Below the pieces are notes generated by a model. The model made no database searches. It saw only the letters and a list, made by a program, of their open reading frames with translations, and was not told where the DNA came from. A DNA stretch of 64,000 nucleotides from Kineococcus sp. NBC_00420 (lineage in GTDB: Bacteria > Actinomycetota > Actinomycetes > Actinomycetales > Kineococcaceae). The position numbers and the translations under genes are program-made. The stretch covers positions 1,550,001-1,614,000 of the forward strand of contig NZ_CP107930.1 in NCBI RefSeq assembly GCF_036021035.1, given 5' to 3'. Shown piece by piece: positions 44,140 to 52,336 of the stretch (within the stretch, counting starts at the first letter, position 1; the number at the start of each line of letters is the position of its first letter).

Positions 44140-45065
44140 TGGCGAGCCCTGACATCACGGGCAGTGCCCGCCCCGCGCGCTCCCGCAACAACGGTCTGTC
44201 CGCCGCGGCTCCGGCCGCCAAGGTCGTCAAGACCCAGACCAACGGTGGCCGCACCTTCGGCATCGTCTGCGCCGCGGTCCTGACGGTGTTCGCGGTGCTG
44301 TGGCTGCTGCCGAGCCTGTGGGCGATCAAGACGTCCCTCACCGCGAACTCCGTCGCGGCGCTGGGTGCGGAGTCCATCCTCAAGGACCTGCACCCGACGT
44401 TCTCGTCCTACGCCACGCTGCTCAAGGGCGGCGACCTGTGGAACTGGTACCTCTCCAGCGCCATCACGTCCGTCGTCAGCGCGGCGCTCGTCGTCCTCTT
44501 CGCCTCGATGGCCGGCTACGCTCTGTCCCGCATGCGCTTCCGGGGCCGCAACATCGTGTTCTTCGCGGTCATCGCCGGGATCATGGTGCCGTCCAACGTC
44601 CTGATCATCCCGATCGTCCAGCAGTTGCAGGCGGTCCACCTCCTGAACACCTACTGGTCGGTGATCTTCCCGCAGGTCCCCAGCGTCGTGGCCCTCTTCG
44701 TCTTCAAGCAGTTCTTCGACGGCATCCCCGTCGAGCTGGAGGAGTCGGCCCGCCTCGACGGCGCCTCGAACTGGCGGATCTACCGTTCCATCGTCATGCC
44801 GCTGTCCAAGCCGGTCATCTCGGCGATGGCCATCGTCACGTTCGTCGGCGTGTGGAACAACCTGATCCTCCCCCTGTACACGATGTCGAACCCGAAGCTC
44901 ATGACCATCCCCGTCGGGTTGGCCTCCGTCCAAGGTTCGTTCGGGCAGCGCTACGCCGACATCCAGGCCTCGGCCATCCTCGGCGCCCTGCCGCTCGTCA
45001 TCCTGTTCCTCGTCTTCCAGCGCCGCATCGTCGAAGGCGTTGCCGGCACCGGCCTGAAGGGTTGA
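44139..45065 (+). CDS. sugar ABC transporter permease, MalG/UgpE type
   Basis: 308 residues, six membrane segments after a soluble 40-residue N-terminus. EAA loop ESARLDGASNWRIYRSIVMP. ATG at 44139 in a TGATG overlap. No ATPase gene follows, as in the other sugar operon of this window, so a common MsiK-like ATPase encoded elsewhere is likely. Confidence 0.92.
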   Translation: MASPDITGSARPARSRNNGLSAAAPAAKVVKTQTNGGRTFGIVCAAVLTVFAVLWLLPSLWAIKTSLTANSVAALGAESILKDLHPTFSSYATLLKGGDLWNWYLSSAITSVVSAALVVLFASMAGYALSRMRFRGRNIVFFAVIAGIMVPSNVLIIPIVQQLQAVHLLNTYWSVIFPQVPSVVALFVFKQFFDGIPVELEESARLDGASNWRIYRSIVMPLSKPVISAMAIVTFVGVWNNLILPLYTMSNPKLMTIPVGLASVQGSFGQRYADIQASAILGALPLVILFLVFQRRIVEGVAGTGLKG

Positions 45066-45072
45066 TCCACCT

Positions 45073-46605
45073 GTGAGCACCGGAAACCTGCACGGCGTCG
45101 TGAACCTCGACGTGGCGGGCGCGACCATCAGCCGACACCTCTACGGCCACTTCGCCGAGCACCTGGGCCGGTGCATCTACGAGGGGTTCTGGGTCGGGGA
45201 GGACTCCCCGATCCAGAACACCGCGGGGGTGCGCGACGACGTCGTGCAGGCCCTGAAGGAGATCAGCATCCCCAACCTGCGCTGGCCGGGGGGCTGCTTC
45301 GCCGACGAGTACCACTGGATGAACGGCGTCGGCCCGCGCGAGGAACGCCCCTCGATGGTCAACACCCACTGGGGCGACGTCGTCGAGGACAACTCCTTCG
45401 GCACCCACGAGTTCATGCAGCTCTGCGAGCTGCTGGGGGCGGAGCCCTACGTCTCGGGCAACGTCGGCTCCGGCACCGTCGCCGAGATGAGCGACTGGGT
45501 CGAGTACCTCACCCGCTCCGGCGACGCCCCGATGTCCCGGTTGCGCCGTGAGCACGGGCGCACCGAGCCCTGGAAGGTCCCCTTCTGGGGCATCGGGAAC
45601 GAGGCCTGGGGGTGCGGCGGCAACATGACCGCCGAGCAGTACACCCAGCTCGCCAGCCAGTTCGCGACCTACACGCGCAACCACGACGGCAACGAGCTGT
45701 ACCGCGTGGCGGCCGGTCCGAACAAGGACGACTACCACTGGACCGAGACGCTGATGAAGTCGATCAGCGCCCTCGGCGGGCCGGTGGCCGACCGCAAGCA
45801 CAACGGCTGGCAGGCCCTGTCCTTCCACTACTACACCCACGCCAGCGACGACTGGCAGCACAAGGGCTCGGCGACGGAGTTCGACGCCGAGGAGTACCAC
45901 CGCACCATCCTCAACGCCTGGCGCATCGACGAGATCGTCCGCGGGCACGCCCGGGTCATGGACGCCTACGACCCCGAGGCCACCGTCGGTCTCGTCTGCG
46001 ACGAATGGGGCACCTGGTGGGACGTGGAACCCGGCACCAACCCCGGGTTCCTGTTCCAGCAGAACACCCTGCGCGACGCGCTCGTCGCCGGTCTGCACTT
46101 CGACGTCTTCCACGCCAACGCCCGCCGGCTGGTCATGGCGAACATCGCCCAGACGGTCAACGTGCTGCAGGCGATGGTGCTGACCGACGGCGCGAAGATG
46201 GTCCTCACCCCGACGTACCACGTGTTCGCGATGAACGCCGGGCACCAGGACGCCACCAGCCACCCGGTGCAGGTCGTCAGCTCCGACGCCCGCTACCGGG
46301 GCGAGGTCGGCGAGTACGCGACGCTGACCACCTCGGTGAGTTCGCGGGAGGGCAGCGCGCTGGTCTCGCTGACCAACCTCGACGCCAGCAACGGCGGCAC
46401 CGTCCGGCTCGACCTGCGGGGACGTGACTGGCAGGTCGCGACCGCCAAGATCCTCGCGGCTCCCTCGTTGCAGGCGCACAACACGGTGCAGGACCCCTCC
46501 GCCGTGGCACCCGTCGCCTTCGACGGCGCCCGACGCGAGGGCGACGCGCTCGTCGTCGACCTGCCCCCGCACTCCTTCGCGACGGTGGAACTCACCCTCG
46601 GCTGA
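45073..46605 (+). CDS. alpha-L-arabinofuranosidase, GH51
   Basis: 510 residues, the normal GH51 size, no signal peptide. Acid/base Glu177 is in GIGNEAWG and the nucleophile Glu311 in CDEWGTWW. The N-terminal ISRHLYGHFAEHLGRCIYEGFWVG and LRWPGGCFADEYHW are diagnostic. It releases arabinofuranose from imported arabino- or arabinoxylo-oligosaccharides in the cytoplasm. The GTG at 45073 lies seven bases after the permease stop. Last gene of the operon, followed by a strong terminator. Confidence 0.95.
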   Translation: MSTGNLHGVVNLDVAGATISRHLYGHFAEHLGRCIYEGFWVGEDSPIQNTAGVRDDVVQALKEISIPNLRWPGGCFADEYHWMNGVGPREERPSMVNTHWGDVVEDNSFGTHEFMQLCELLGAEPYVSGNVGSGTVAEMSDWVEYLTRSGDAPMSRLRREHGRTEPWKVPFWGIGNEAWGCGGNMTAEQYTQLASQFATYTRNHDGNELYRVAAGPNKDDYHWTETLMKSISALGGPVADRKHNGWQALSFHYYTHASDDWQHKGSATEFDAEEYHRTILNAWRIDEIVRGHARVMDAYDPEATVGLVCDEWGTWWDVEPGTNPGFLFQQNTLRDALVAGLHFDVFHANARRLVMANIAQTVNVLQAMVLTDGAKMVLTPTYHVFAMNAGHQDATSHPVQVVSSDARYRGEVGEYATLTTSVSSREGSALVSLTNLDASNGGTVRLDLRGRDWQVATAKILAAPSLQAHNTVQDPSAVAPVAFDGARREGDALVVDLPPHSFATVELTLG

Positions 46606-46629
46606 GGATCGCGGGAACACCCCCTCGAC

Positions 46630-46666
46630 GCGCTCGGGTGCGGCCGGACAGGTCGCACCCGAGCGC
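46630..46666. terminator. bidirectional hairpin terminator
   Basis: GCGCTCGGGTGCG and CGCACCCGAGCGC form a perfect 13-base stem with an 11-base loop. It fills the 63-base gap between the convergent GH51 and F420-type oxidoreductase genes and can serve both. Confidence 0.85.
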
Positions 46667-46668
46667 TC

Positions 46669-47517
46669 TCACGTCCGGCCCAGCCCGTGCGTCCGCAGCA
46701 CCCTGTCGAGGACGTCGGCGGGCATCCCCCGGCCGTCGCCGCGGGGCCAGTGCACGACGACCTCGTCGAAGCCCGCCGCCTCCAGGGCGGCCGCGAACCG
46801 CGGGTAGTCCCGGTAGGCCGCCTCCTCGTCCAGGCTCAGCAGCGCCATCGCCCGGACGCCGGCCGCACCGGGGACCTGCGCGAAGCGGGCAGCGGGCGCG
46901 GTGAAGCGCTCGACGGTCTCCTCGGACCCCGGACGGCGGTCGCCGTAGGTCACCCAGGTGTCCCCGACGGCGGCGGCGAAGCGCATCCCCCGCGGACCGG
47001 CCGCGGCCACCGTCAGCGGGATCGAGCCGGCCACCGGACCGGGGACGTTGCGGGCGTCGAGCGCCGTGTACCGCTCCCCCGCCACGTCGCTGGCCCGCTG
47101 CGCCAGGACCGTGCTCAGCAGCGTCGTCCACTCCTCGAAGCGCGACTGCCGCTGCGCGGGGGTGAGTTCCGCGATCCCCAGCACCGTGGCGTCGTGCCTC
47201 GCCGTCCCCGCCCCCACGCCGAGTTCGAGGCGCCCCCCGCTCAGCTGGTCGAGGGTCATCACCTCGTGCGCGAAGGTCACCGGGTGGCGGAAGTTCGGGG
47301 AGGCGACGAGCGTGCCCAGCCGCACCGTGGTCGTGACCGTGGCGGCCGCCGCCAGCAACGGCACGGCGTTGTACCAGGGCCCGTCGCGCAGGGACTCCCA
47401 GGACAGGTGGTCGTAGCAGAACACCGTGCGCAACCCCAGGGCCTCGACGGCGCGCGCGGTCTCGGTGAAGGCGGTGGGGTGCAGGTCGTTCAGGACCACG
47501 CAGGAGAGTTCGAGCAC
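46669..47517 (-). CDS. LLM-class (F420-type) oxidoreductase
   Basis: 282 residues of the luciferase-like barrel. Stretches: LGLRTVFCYDHLSW, VRLGTLVASPNFRHPVTFAHEVMTLDQLSGGRLELGVGAGT, and IPLTVAAAGPRGMRFAA. This pattern is typical of the F420-dependent branch; the substrate is unknown. GTG start at 47517. Confidence 0.85.
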   Translation of the reverse strand: MLELSCVVLNDLHPTAFTETARAVEALGLRTVFCYDHLSWESLRDGPWYNAVPLLAAAATVTTTVRLGTLVASPNFRHPVTFAHEVMTLDQLSGGRLELGVGAGTARHDATVLGIAELTPAQRQSRFEEWTTLLSTVLAQRASDVAGERYTALDARNVPGPVAGSIPLTVAAAGPRGMRFAAAVGDTWVTYGDRRPGSEETVERFTAPAARFAQVPGAAGVRAMALLSLDEEAAYRDYPRFAAALEAAGFDEVVVHWPRGDGRGMPADVLDRVLRTHGLGRT

Positions 47518-47539
47518 CCTCGCACCCTACGGAACCGGA

Positions 47540-47767
47540 TCAGCCCAGGTCACCGACGGCGCGCGCCCGCGCCACGGCGGAGGCGGTGCTGTCCACGCCG
47601 TAGCGCTCGCGCAGCAGCGCCAGTTCGTGCGCGAGGTCCGGGAGCGCCAGCCCCACGGTGTGCGCGACCACCACGGCGGGCAACCCGCCGGCCACCAACC
47701 CCAGCACCCGAGCGCCGCGGGTGGCGACGCACGTCAGGATGCGCCCGCCGCGACGGGGTACGCCCAC
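47540..47767 (-). CDS. possible small hypothetical protein
   Basis: 75 residues. Hydrophobic middle (RVLGLVAGGLPAVVVAHTVGLALPDLA) and a charged helical tail. It is the only plausible content of the 308-base gap between the F420-type oxidoreductase and DUF1992 genes, but start and coding status are uncertain, and overlapping open frames exist. No family recognised. Confidence 0.3.
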   Translation of the reverse strand: MGVPRRGGRILTCVATRGARVLGLVAGGLPAVVVAHTVGLALPDLAHELALLRERYGVDSTASAVARARAVGDLG

Positions 47768-47825
47768 GTTCGGGGGATCCCTCCCCGGGTTGGGCGCACT
47801 GCGGCTGCGCTGCGCTGCGGATCAC

Positions 47826-48302
47826 TCACCCGCGGTCGCGGCGGAAGAACCTCCGGCGACGTGGCGGCGGGGTGACCGGGGCCGCCACGACCGGAGCGGG
47901 TCGGGCGGCACGCCACGCCTCGAGCACGACGGACTCCTGGAGCAGCGCCACCACGACGAGGGGCCCGTCACTGGGTCGTCGGTAGAGCTCACGCACCCGG
48001 TCGTTGAACCCCTCGACCTCGGCCCGCACCAGCGACTCGGAGTGCAGCCGGCCGAGGTCGCGCAGGATGTCCTCCCGCTCGCGACGCAGGGCCAGCGCGG
48101 GCGGGAGCATGGCGCTGACGTCGTAGCCCTCGCGGCGGGCCTTGTCCGCCGCCCACTCCTCGGCCGAGAAGTCGCGGTCCAGGCCGCGCAGCGGCGCTCC
48201 GGCCCCCGGGAGGTGGTCGAAGTCGCCGCGTTCCTGGGCCTCGCGCACCTGGCGTTCGACCCAGTCCTCGAAGGACGTGCCGGGAGGTTTGCGTTCGCTC
48301 AC
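47826..48302 (-). CDS. DUF1992 (DnaJ homologue C28-type) domain protein
   Basis: 158 residues. SERKPPGTSFEDWVERQVREAQERGDFDHLPGAGAPL is the DUF1992 signature, a domain shared with DNAJC28 proteins. The C-terminus is Pro/Arg rich. Function unknown. I prefer the GTG at 48302, which gives the usual family N-terminus, over an in-frame GTG at 48314. Confidence 0.85.
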   Translation of the reverse strand: MSERKPPGTSFEDWVERQVREAQERGDFDHLPGAGAPLRGLDRDFSAEEWAADKARREGYDVSAMLPPALALRREREDILRDLGRLHSESLVRAEVEGFNDRVRELYRRPSDGPLVVVALLQESVVLEAWRAARPAPVVAAPVTPPPRRRRFFRRDRG

Positions 48303-48446
48303 CGCGCCACCCACCCCGCCCCTCGTCGTGACCCGTCGTCGTGAACCCTGGTCCCGAAAGTAGTCAGCGCTCCGCCGACGGTCAACGCGGAACGCCAGCG
48401 GTGATCCTCAGCACCGGGGAAGACCGGTGGACCGACCCGGCGCGGC

Positions 48447-50060
48447 TCAGCGCGGGTCGCGGCGCCTGCGCGGGACGTCGGAACGCAACCGGTCACGACC
48501 CGCACGCTTCGCGGCGTAGAGGTTCCGGTCGGCCCCGGCCAGCGCGTCGACCAGGGCGGACCCGCCACCGCCGACCGGGACGAGCCCGGCGCTGCAGGTG
48601 ACGCGCAAGCCGGCGGCGAGGACGCCCCAGTCGTGCGAGCGCACGGCCTCCAGCAACCGGAGGACGGTGACGCGCGCGCCCCCGTCATCGTCATCGTCGT
48701 GGTCGTCGCGCAGCAGCAGCAGGAACTCCTCACCGCCCAGGCGGGCGGCGATCTCACCCGGCCCGCAGAACTGCTCCAGGTAGCGGGCGAACTGCTGCAG
48801 CACCTCGTCACCGACCTGGTGGGAGTGGGTGTCGTTGACGCGTTTGAAGTGGTCGAGGTCGAGCAGGGCGATCGCCCACCCCCGTCCACCGGACGCCGCC
48901 ACCCGCGCCGGGACGACGTCCTCGACGTAGCGGCGGTTGAACAGCCCGGTGAGGTGGTCGCGTTCGGCCAGCCGCTGGTAGTGCTCGCCGGCGCGACGGG
49001 CCTCGGTCGTCTCGTAGATCGCGGCGAGGACCCGGGCCCGGTGGTGCTTCGCCGCGGAGACGCGCTCCATCGTGAGGTCGTAGAACCTGCGGTGCAGCCG
49101 GTAGGCGCCCTCGAAGTCGCCGGTGGCCGCGGCCAGTTCGCACTGCTCGAGCACGAGGTCGCCCCCCACCTCGCCGAAGGAGAGGTCCGCGCACTGCGCG
49201 GCCGCGGCGGCCAGGCTCTGCGCCGCCTCGGCGAAGCGCCCGAGGTGGCGCAGGCACCGGGCGAGGTTGACGTGCAGGGTCGCGACGTCCCGGGCCTCGG
49301 TGATCAGGCGCGCGTCGGCGAGGGCGTCACGCAGCACGGCCTCCGCGGCGGCCCACCGGCCCGCCCCCATGCGGACGTGCGCGACCGTGTCCCAGGCCGC
49401 GGCGCTCAGCGCCAGGCCCGTCCGCCGGGAGTGCTCCAGCAGCTCCGCGGCGAGGGCCGCGGCCTCGGCCGCCCGCCCCGCGCGGAGTTCCAGGTAGGCG
49501 AGGTTGTTCAGCGTCCGCAGCCGCAGGTTCTGGTCGCCCTGGGCCTCCGCCGCCCGCAGCAGCCCGGTGAACCGGGTGCGGGCCTCGTCGAAGTCGCCGA
49601 GGACCTCGTGGGTGATGCCGAGCCGGGACCGGTGGTCACCGTGCACCCACGCGGGAGCGTCGGCCGGGAGGCGCTCCACGCCCTGCACGGCGTGCTCGAG
49701 GGCGAGTCCGCCGTCGCCGAGGATCTCGTGCAGGGTCGAGAGCAACTGGTGGGCGCGGGCGGCGACGAACGCGTCTCCCGCCCCGTCGGCCCACGCGAGC
49801 GCGGCCTGCGCGACGACCCCGAGGCGCTCCGCGTCACCGCGGCGGCCCGCGGCGTCGGCGATGACGAGCTCCGCCTGCCACCCGAGCCCCGTCCGCTCCG
49901 GACCGGGGACGTGGTGGCGGACCTGGTGCAGGAGGAACCCCGCACGGGTCGCGGCGGCCTCCACGTCGTGGCCGACGAGGAACGCGACGTCGTGCAGGGC
50001 GGCCTGCAGCACCGCCGGGGACGGGGAGTCGACGAGCACCGTGGCCGCTGGCCCGTCCAC
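48447..50060 (-). CDS. TPR-like sensor with GGDEF diguanylate cyclase domain
   Basis: 537 residues, no membrane segment. About residues 20-350 are helical repeats of TPR type (ALEHAVQGVERLPADAP, TLNNLAYLELRAGRAAEAAAL, VNLARCLRHLGRFAEAAQSL). A linker helix and GGDEF domain follow (RDHLTGLFNRRYVED, ALLDLDHFKRVNDTHSHQVGD, RLGGEEFLLLL at about 440). The active motif GGEEF is intact, so it should make c-di-GMP; the usual RxxD inhibition site is replaced by GPGE. An Asp-rich insert (DDHDDDDD) follows the active strand. GTG at 50060 with GGAGG upstream. Confidence 0.88.
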   Translation of the reverse strand: MDGPAATVLVDSPSPAVLQAALHDVAFLVGHDVEAAATRAGFLLHQVRHHVPGPERTGLGWQAELVIADAAGRRGDAERLGVVAQAALAWADGAGDAFVAARAHQLLSTLHEILGDGGLALEHAVQGVERLPADAPAWVHGDHRSRLGITHEVLGDFDEARTRFTGLLRAAEAQGDQNLRLRTLNNLAYLELRAGRAAEAAALAAELLEHSRRTGLALSAAAWDTVAHVRMGAGRWAAAEAVLRDALADARLITEARDVATLHVNLARCLRHLGRFAEAAQSLAAAAAQCADLSFGEVGGDLVLEQCELAAATGDFEGAYRLHRRFYDLTMERVSAAKHHRARVLAAIYETTEARRAGEHYQRLAERDHLTGLFNRRYVEDVVPARVAASGGRGWAIALLDLDHFKRVNDTHSHQVGDEVLQQFARYLEQFCGPGEIAARLGGEEFLLLLRDDHDDDDDGGARVTVLRLLEAVRSHDWGVLAAGLRVTCSAGLVPVGGGGSALVDALAGADRNLYAAKRAGRDRLRSDVPRRRRDPR

Positions 50061-50140
50061 CGCCCGCCCCCTCCGCGCTCGACACCCTCCTCCTGGGTGT
50101 CGACCGACCCGGGGGCGGACTGAAGGGCGGGGACGTCCCC

Positions 50141-50650
50141 TCAGCCGGCGCCGGCGGCTGAGGCCCACTCCGCGACCCGACGGGCGCTCTCCTCCTCGCA
50201 GAGGTCCTCGACGCGCGTCATGACCGACCACCGCACCCCGAACGGGTCGCGGACGCTCGCGAAGCGGTCGCCGGAGACGAAGTCGGTCGCCGGTTCGCGG
50301 ATCGTCGCCCCGGCCGCCCCGGCGCGCGCCACCACGGCGTCGACGTCGGCGCAGTGGAACCCGAGGGAGTAGCAGTCGTCGTCACCGTCCGGGGCCGGGA
50401 CGAGGTGGTAATCGGGGTTCGGTTCCCCCAGCTGCAGGCGACCGCCGCCCAAGGCGAGCTCGGCGTGGACGACGACACCACCCATCTCGGTCACGTCGAC
50501 GACCCGCGCGCCGAAGACGTCGCGGTAGAACTCGACGGCCTCCCGGGCGCGCGCGATCGTCAGGAACGGGGTGATGCCGCTGACACCGTGCGGGACCCCG
50601 TGGGTGGTGTGCTCGCCGTGCGCGGCCCGGCGACCGGTCGTTTCGCTCAT
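50141..50650 (-). CDS. VOC family protein, PhnB-like
   Basis: 169 residues with one VOC domain: ITPFLTIARAREAVEFYRDVFGARVVD at the start, ELALGGGRLQLGEPNPDYH in the middle and RFASVRDPFGVRWSV at the end. The sequence is of the PhnB/glyoxalase-like class, of unknown reaction, and is not necessarily linked to phosphonates. ATG at 50650; divergent from the AraC-type regulator 73 bases away, which may control it. Confidence 0.85.
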   Translation of the reverse strand: MSETTGRRAAHGEHTTHGVPHGVSGITPFLTIARAREAVEFYRDVFGARVVDVTEMGGVVVHAELALGGGRLQLGEPNPDYHLVPAPDGDDDCYSLGFHCADVDAVVARAGAAGATIREPATDFVSGDRFASVRDPFGVRWSVMTRVEDLCEEESARRVAEWASAAGAG

Positions 50651-50723
50651 GGTCGCGACGCTAGGCGCCGCCGCCCGGGTCCGGCTTGGAGATTCGCGCC
50701 AACCCCGGCGGTAGCGTGCGGAC

Positions 50724-51515
50724 GTGACCGGAGCGGACCGCGGGATCCTCTACCCCGCGCGCCTGCCCCGCTTCACCCGGGTACCCGCCCCCGAGGCGGT
50801 CGACCGGCTGGTGCGCTGGTTCTGGGTCCCGCAGTGGGACGTCGACGCCGGCCGGGTCTCCCGCCAGCACGTCGTGGCCTTCCCGGCCTGCAACCTCGTC
50901 GTGGACAGCCGCGAGGGTGGTTTCGTCGGCCTGGCCGGGCCGACGACACGGCGTTCGCACCAGGACCTCAGCGGGAGCGGCTGGGCCGTCGGTGCGCAAC
51001 TGCTGCCGGCGGCGGTGCCCGCCTTCACCGACGACCCCACGGCGTTGCGCGACGACTACCGGCGCCTCGACCTGCCCGACCTGCTGGCGGCCGTCCGGGA
51101 CGCGACGTCGGGCCCGGCCGACGGTCTCCCCGCCCGCGGGGCCGCCGCGTTCGCCGACTGGCTCGCCGCCCACGTCGGGGAACCGTCCGCGGAGGCGTCG
51201 CTGGCCAACGCGATGGCCGAGCTCATCGACTCCGACCCCGAGGTCCTCCGGGTGGAGGACGTCGCCCTCCGGCTCGCGACGTCACCGCGCACCCTGCAAC
51301 GCCTCGCCCGCCGCTACGTCGGTCTCCCGCCCGCGGCGATGATCCGCCGCCGCCGGTTGCAGGAGGCCGCCGAGCGCGTCCGGAGCGATCCCGGCGCCGA
51401 CCTGGCCCGCATCGCCGCCGACCTCGGCTACGCCGACCACGCCCACCTGACCCACGACTTCCGCGCGGTCCTCGGCATGGCCCCCAGCGCGTACCGCCGC
51501 TCCGGGGCGACCTGA
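50724..51515 (+). CDS. AraC family transcriptional regulator
   Basis: 263 residues. An N-terminal sensing domain (about 1-150, VDRLVRWFWVPQWDV, FPACNLVVD) is followed by two C-terminal helix-turn-helix units (VEDVALRLATSPRTLQRLARRYVGLPPAAMIRRRRL and LARIAADLGYADHAHLTHDFRAVLGMAPSAYR). Likely regulator of the divergent VOC gene. GTG start. Confidence 0.9.
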   Translation: MTGADRGILYPARLPRFTRVPAPEAVDRLVRWFWVPQWDVDAGRVSRQHVVAFPACNLVVDSREGGFVGLAGPTTRRSHQDLSGSGWAVGAQLLPAAVPAFTDDPTALRDDYRRLDLPDLLAAVRDATSGPADGLPARGAAAFADWLAAHVGEPSAEASLANAMAELIDSDPEVLRVEDVALRLATSPRTLQRLARRYVGLPPAAMIRRRRLQEAAERVRSDPGADLARIAADLGYADHAHLTHDFRAVLGMAPSAYRRSGAT

Positions 51516-51552
51516 CGTCCCGGGTCCGGCGCGAGCCGGGTACGTTCGCCGC

Positions 51553-52209
51553 ATGCACGACGAGGCGTTGCGCCCCGGGGAACGGGCCCGCGACGTGGGC
51601 GATCCCTACCGCTACGGCGTCTACCTGCGGCCCGACCCGCGGACGTGCCTGGCCGTCACGACCATCACCACCCAGCTCCGGGCGCAGTACGGGTTCGTCT
51701 CGGCCGGGGCGTTCCCGCCGCACGCCACCCTGGTGGGCAGCCAGCACCTGGGCCGCGACGAGGACGCGGTCGTCACCGCCCTCGACGCCGTCCTGGAGGG
51801 CCGCCCCGGCTTCGACGTCCACAACCGCGGGGTGCGGCCCAGCGGGGTGGGTTTCGTCTACGACGTGCACCACCGCGCCGACGGGAGCCCGAACGCCGAG
51901 TTCGTGGACCTCGCCGCCGCGGTCGACGCCGCCGTCGAGCCGTTGCGGCTGCCGATGAACTCCCCGCAGGTCCACGGCTTCGACCGCGCCGGCTTCCTGG
52001 CCCACCTGTCCCTGGCCTCGCACGACCTCTACGAACGTCCCGACCTGCACGACGAGGTGGGCGAGTTCGTCACCGGTCTCGACGTCGCGGTACCGCAGGG
52101 TTTCCGAGGTCGCACCGTGACCCTGTACCGCACCGCCAGTTCCGACTGGAGCGGGCGGTGGTGGCGCAGCCTGGTGTGCGAACACGTCGCGACGTGGACC
52201 CTGGACTGA
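51553..52209 (+). CDS. 2H phosphoesterase / 2'-5' RNA ligase-like protein
   Basis: 218 residues. The two conserved His motifs are HATL (about residues 57-60) and HLSL (about 157-160), the hallmark of the 2H superfamily, which hydrolyses 2',3'-cyclic or related phosphoesters. Substrate unknown. ATG at 51553, 37 bases after the regulator stop. Confidence 0.82.
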   Translation: MHDEALRPGERARDVGDPYRYGVYLRPDPRTCLAVTTITTQLRAQYGFVSAGAFPPHATLVGSQHLGRDEDAVVTALDAVLEGRPGFDVHNRGVRPSGVGFVYDVHHRADGSPNAEFVDLAAAVDAAVEPLRLPMNSPQVHGFDRAGFLAHLSLASHDLYERPDLHDEVGEFVTGLDVAVPQGFRGRTVTLYRTASSDWSGRWWRSLVCEHVATWTLD

Positions 52210-52233
52210 GACGACGCACAGGATCTGCGCAGC

Positions 52234-52255
52234 GTTCACCGAAGGGTTGTTCGGC
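52234..52255 (+). promoter_or_regulatory. PHO-box-like direct repeat upstream of phoD
   Basis: Two contiguous 11-base units, GTTCACCGAAG and GGTTGTTCGGC. Each matches the streptomycete PhoP unit (about G[G/T]TCAYYYR[G/C], from memory) at about 8 of 10 positions. It lies 81 bases before the phoD start, and phoD is a classic member of the PhoP regulon. Confidence 0.5.
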
Positions 52256-52336
52256 GTCAGCTGTGGATTGGCCGAGCACGGGAAGGGTTCGGGGCATCCG
52301 GAGTGCACCGCAGCCACCCGCCTCGTGAGGATCCCC

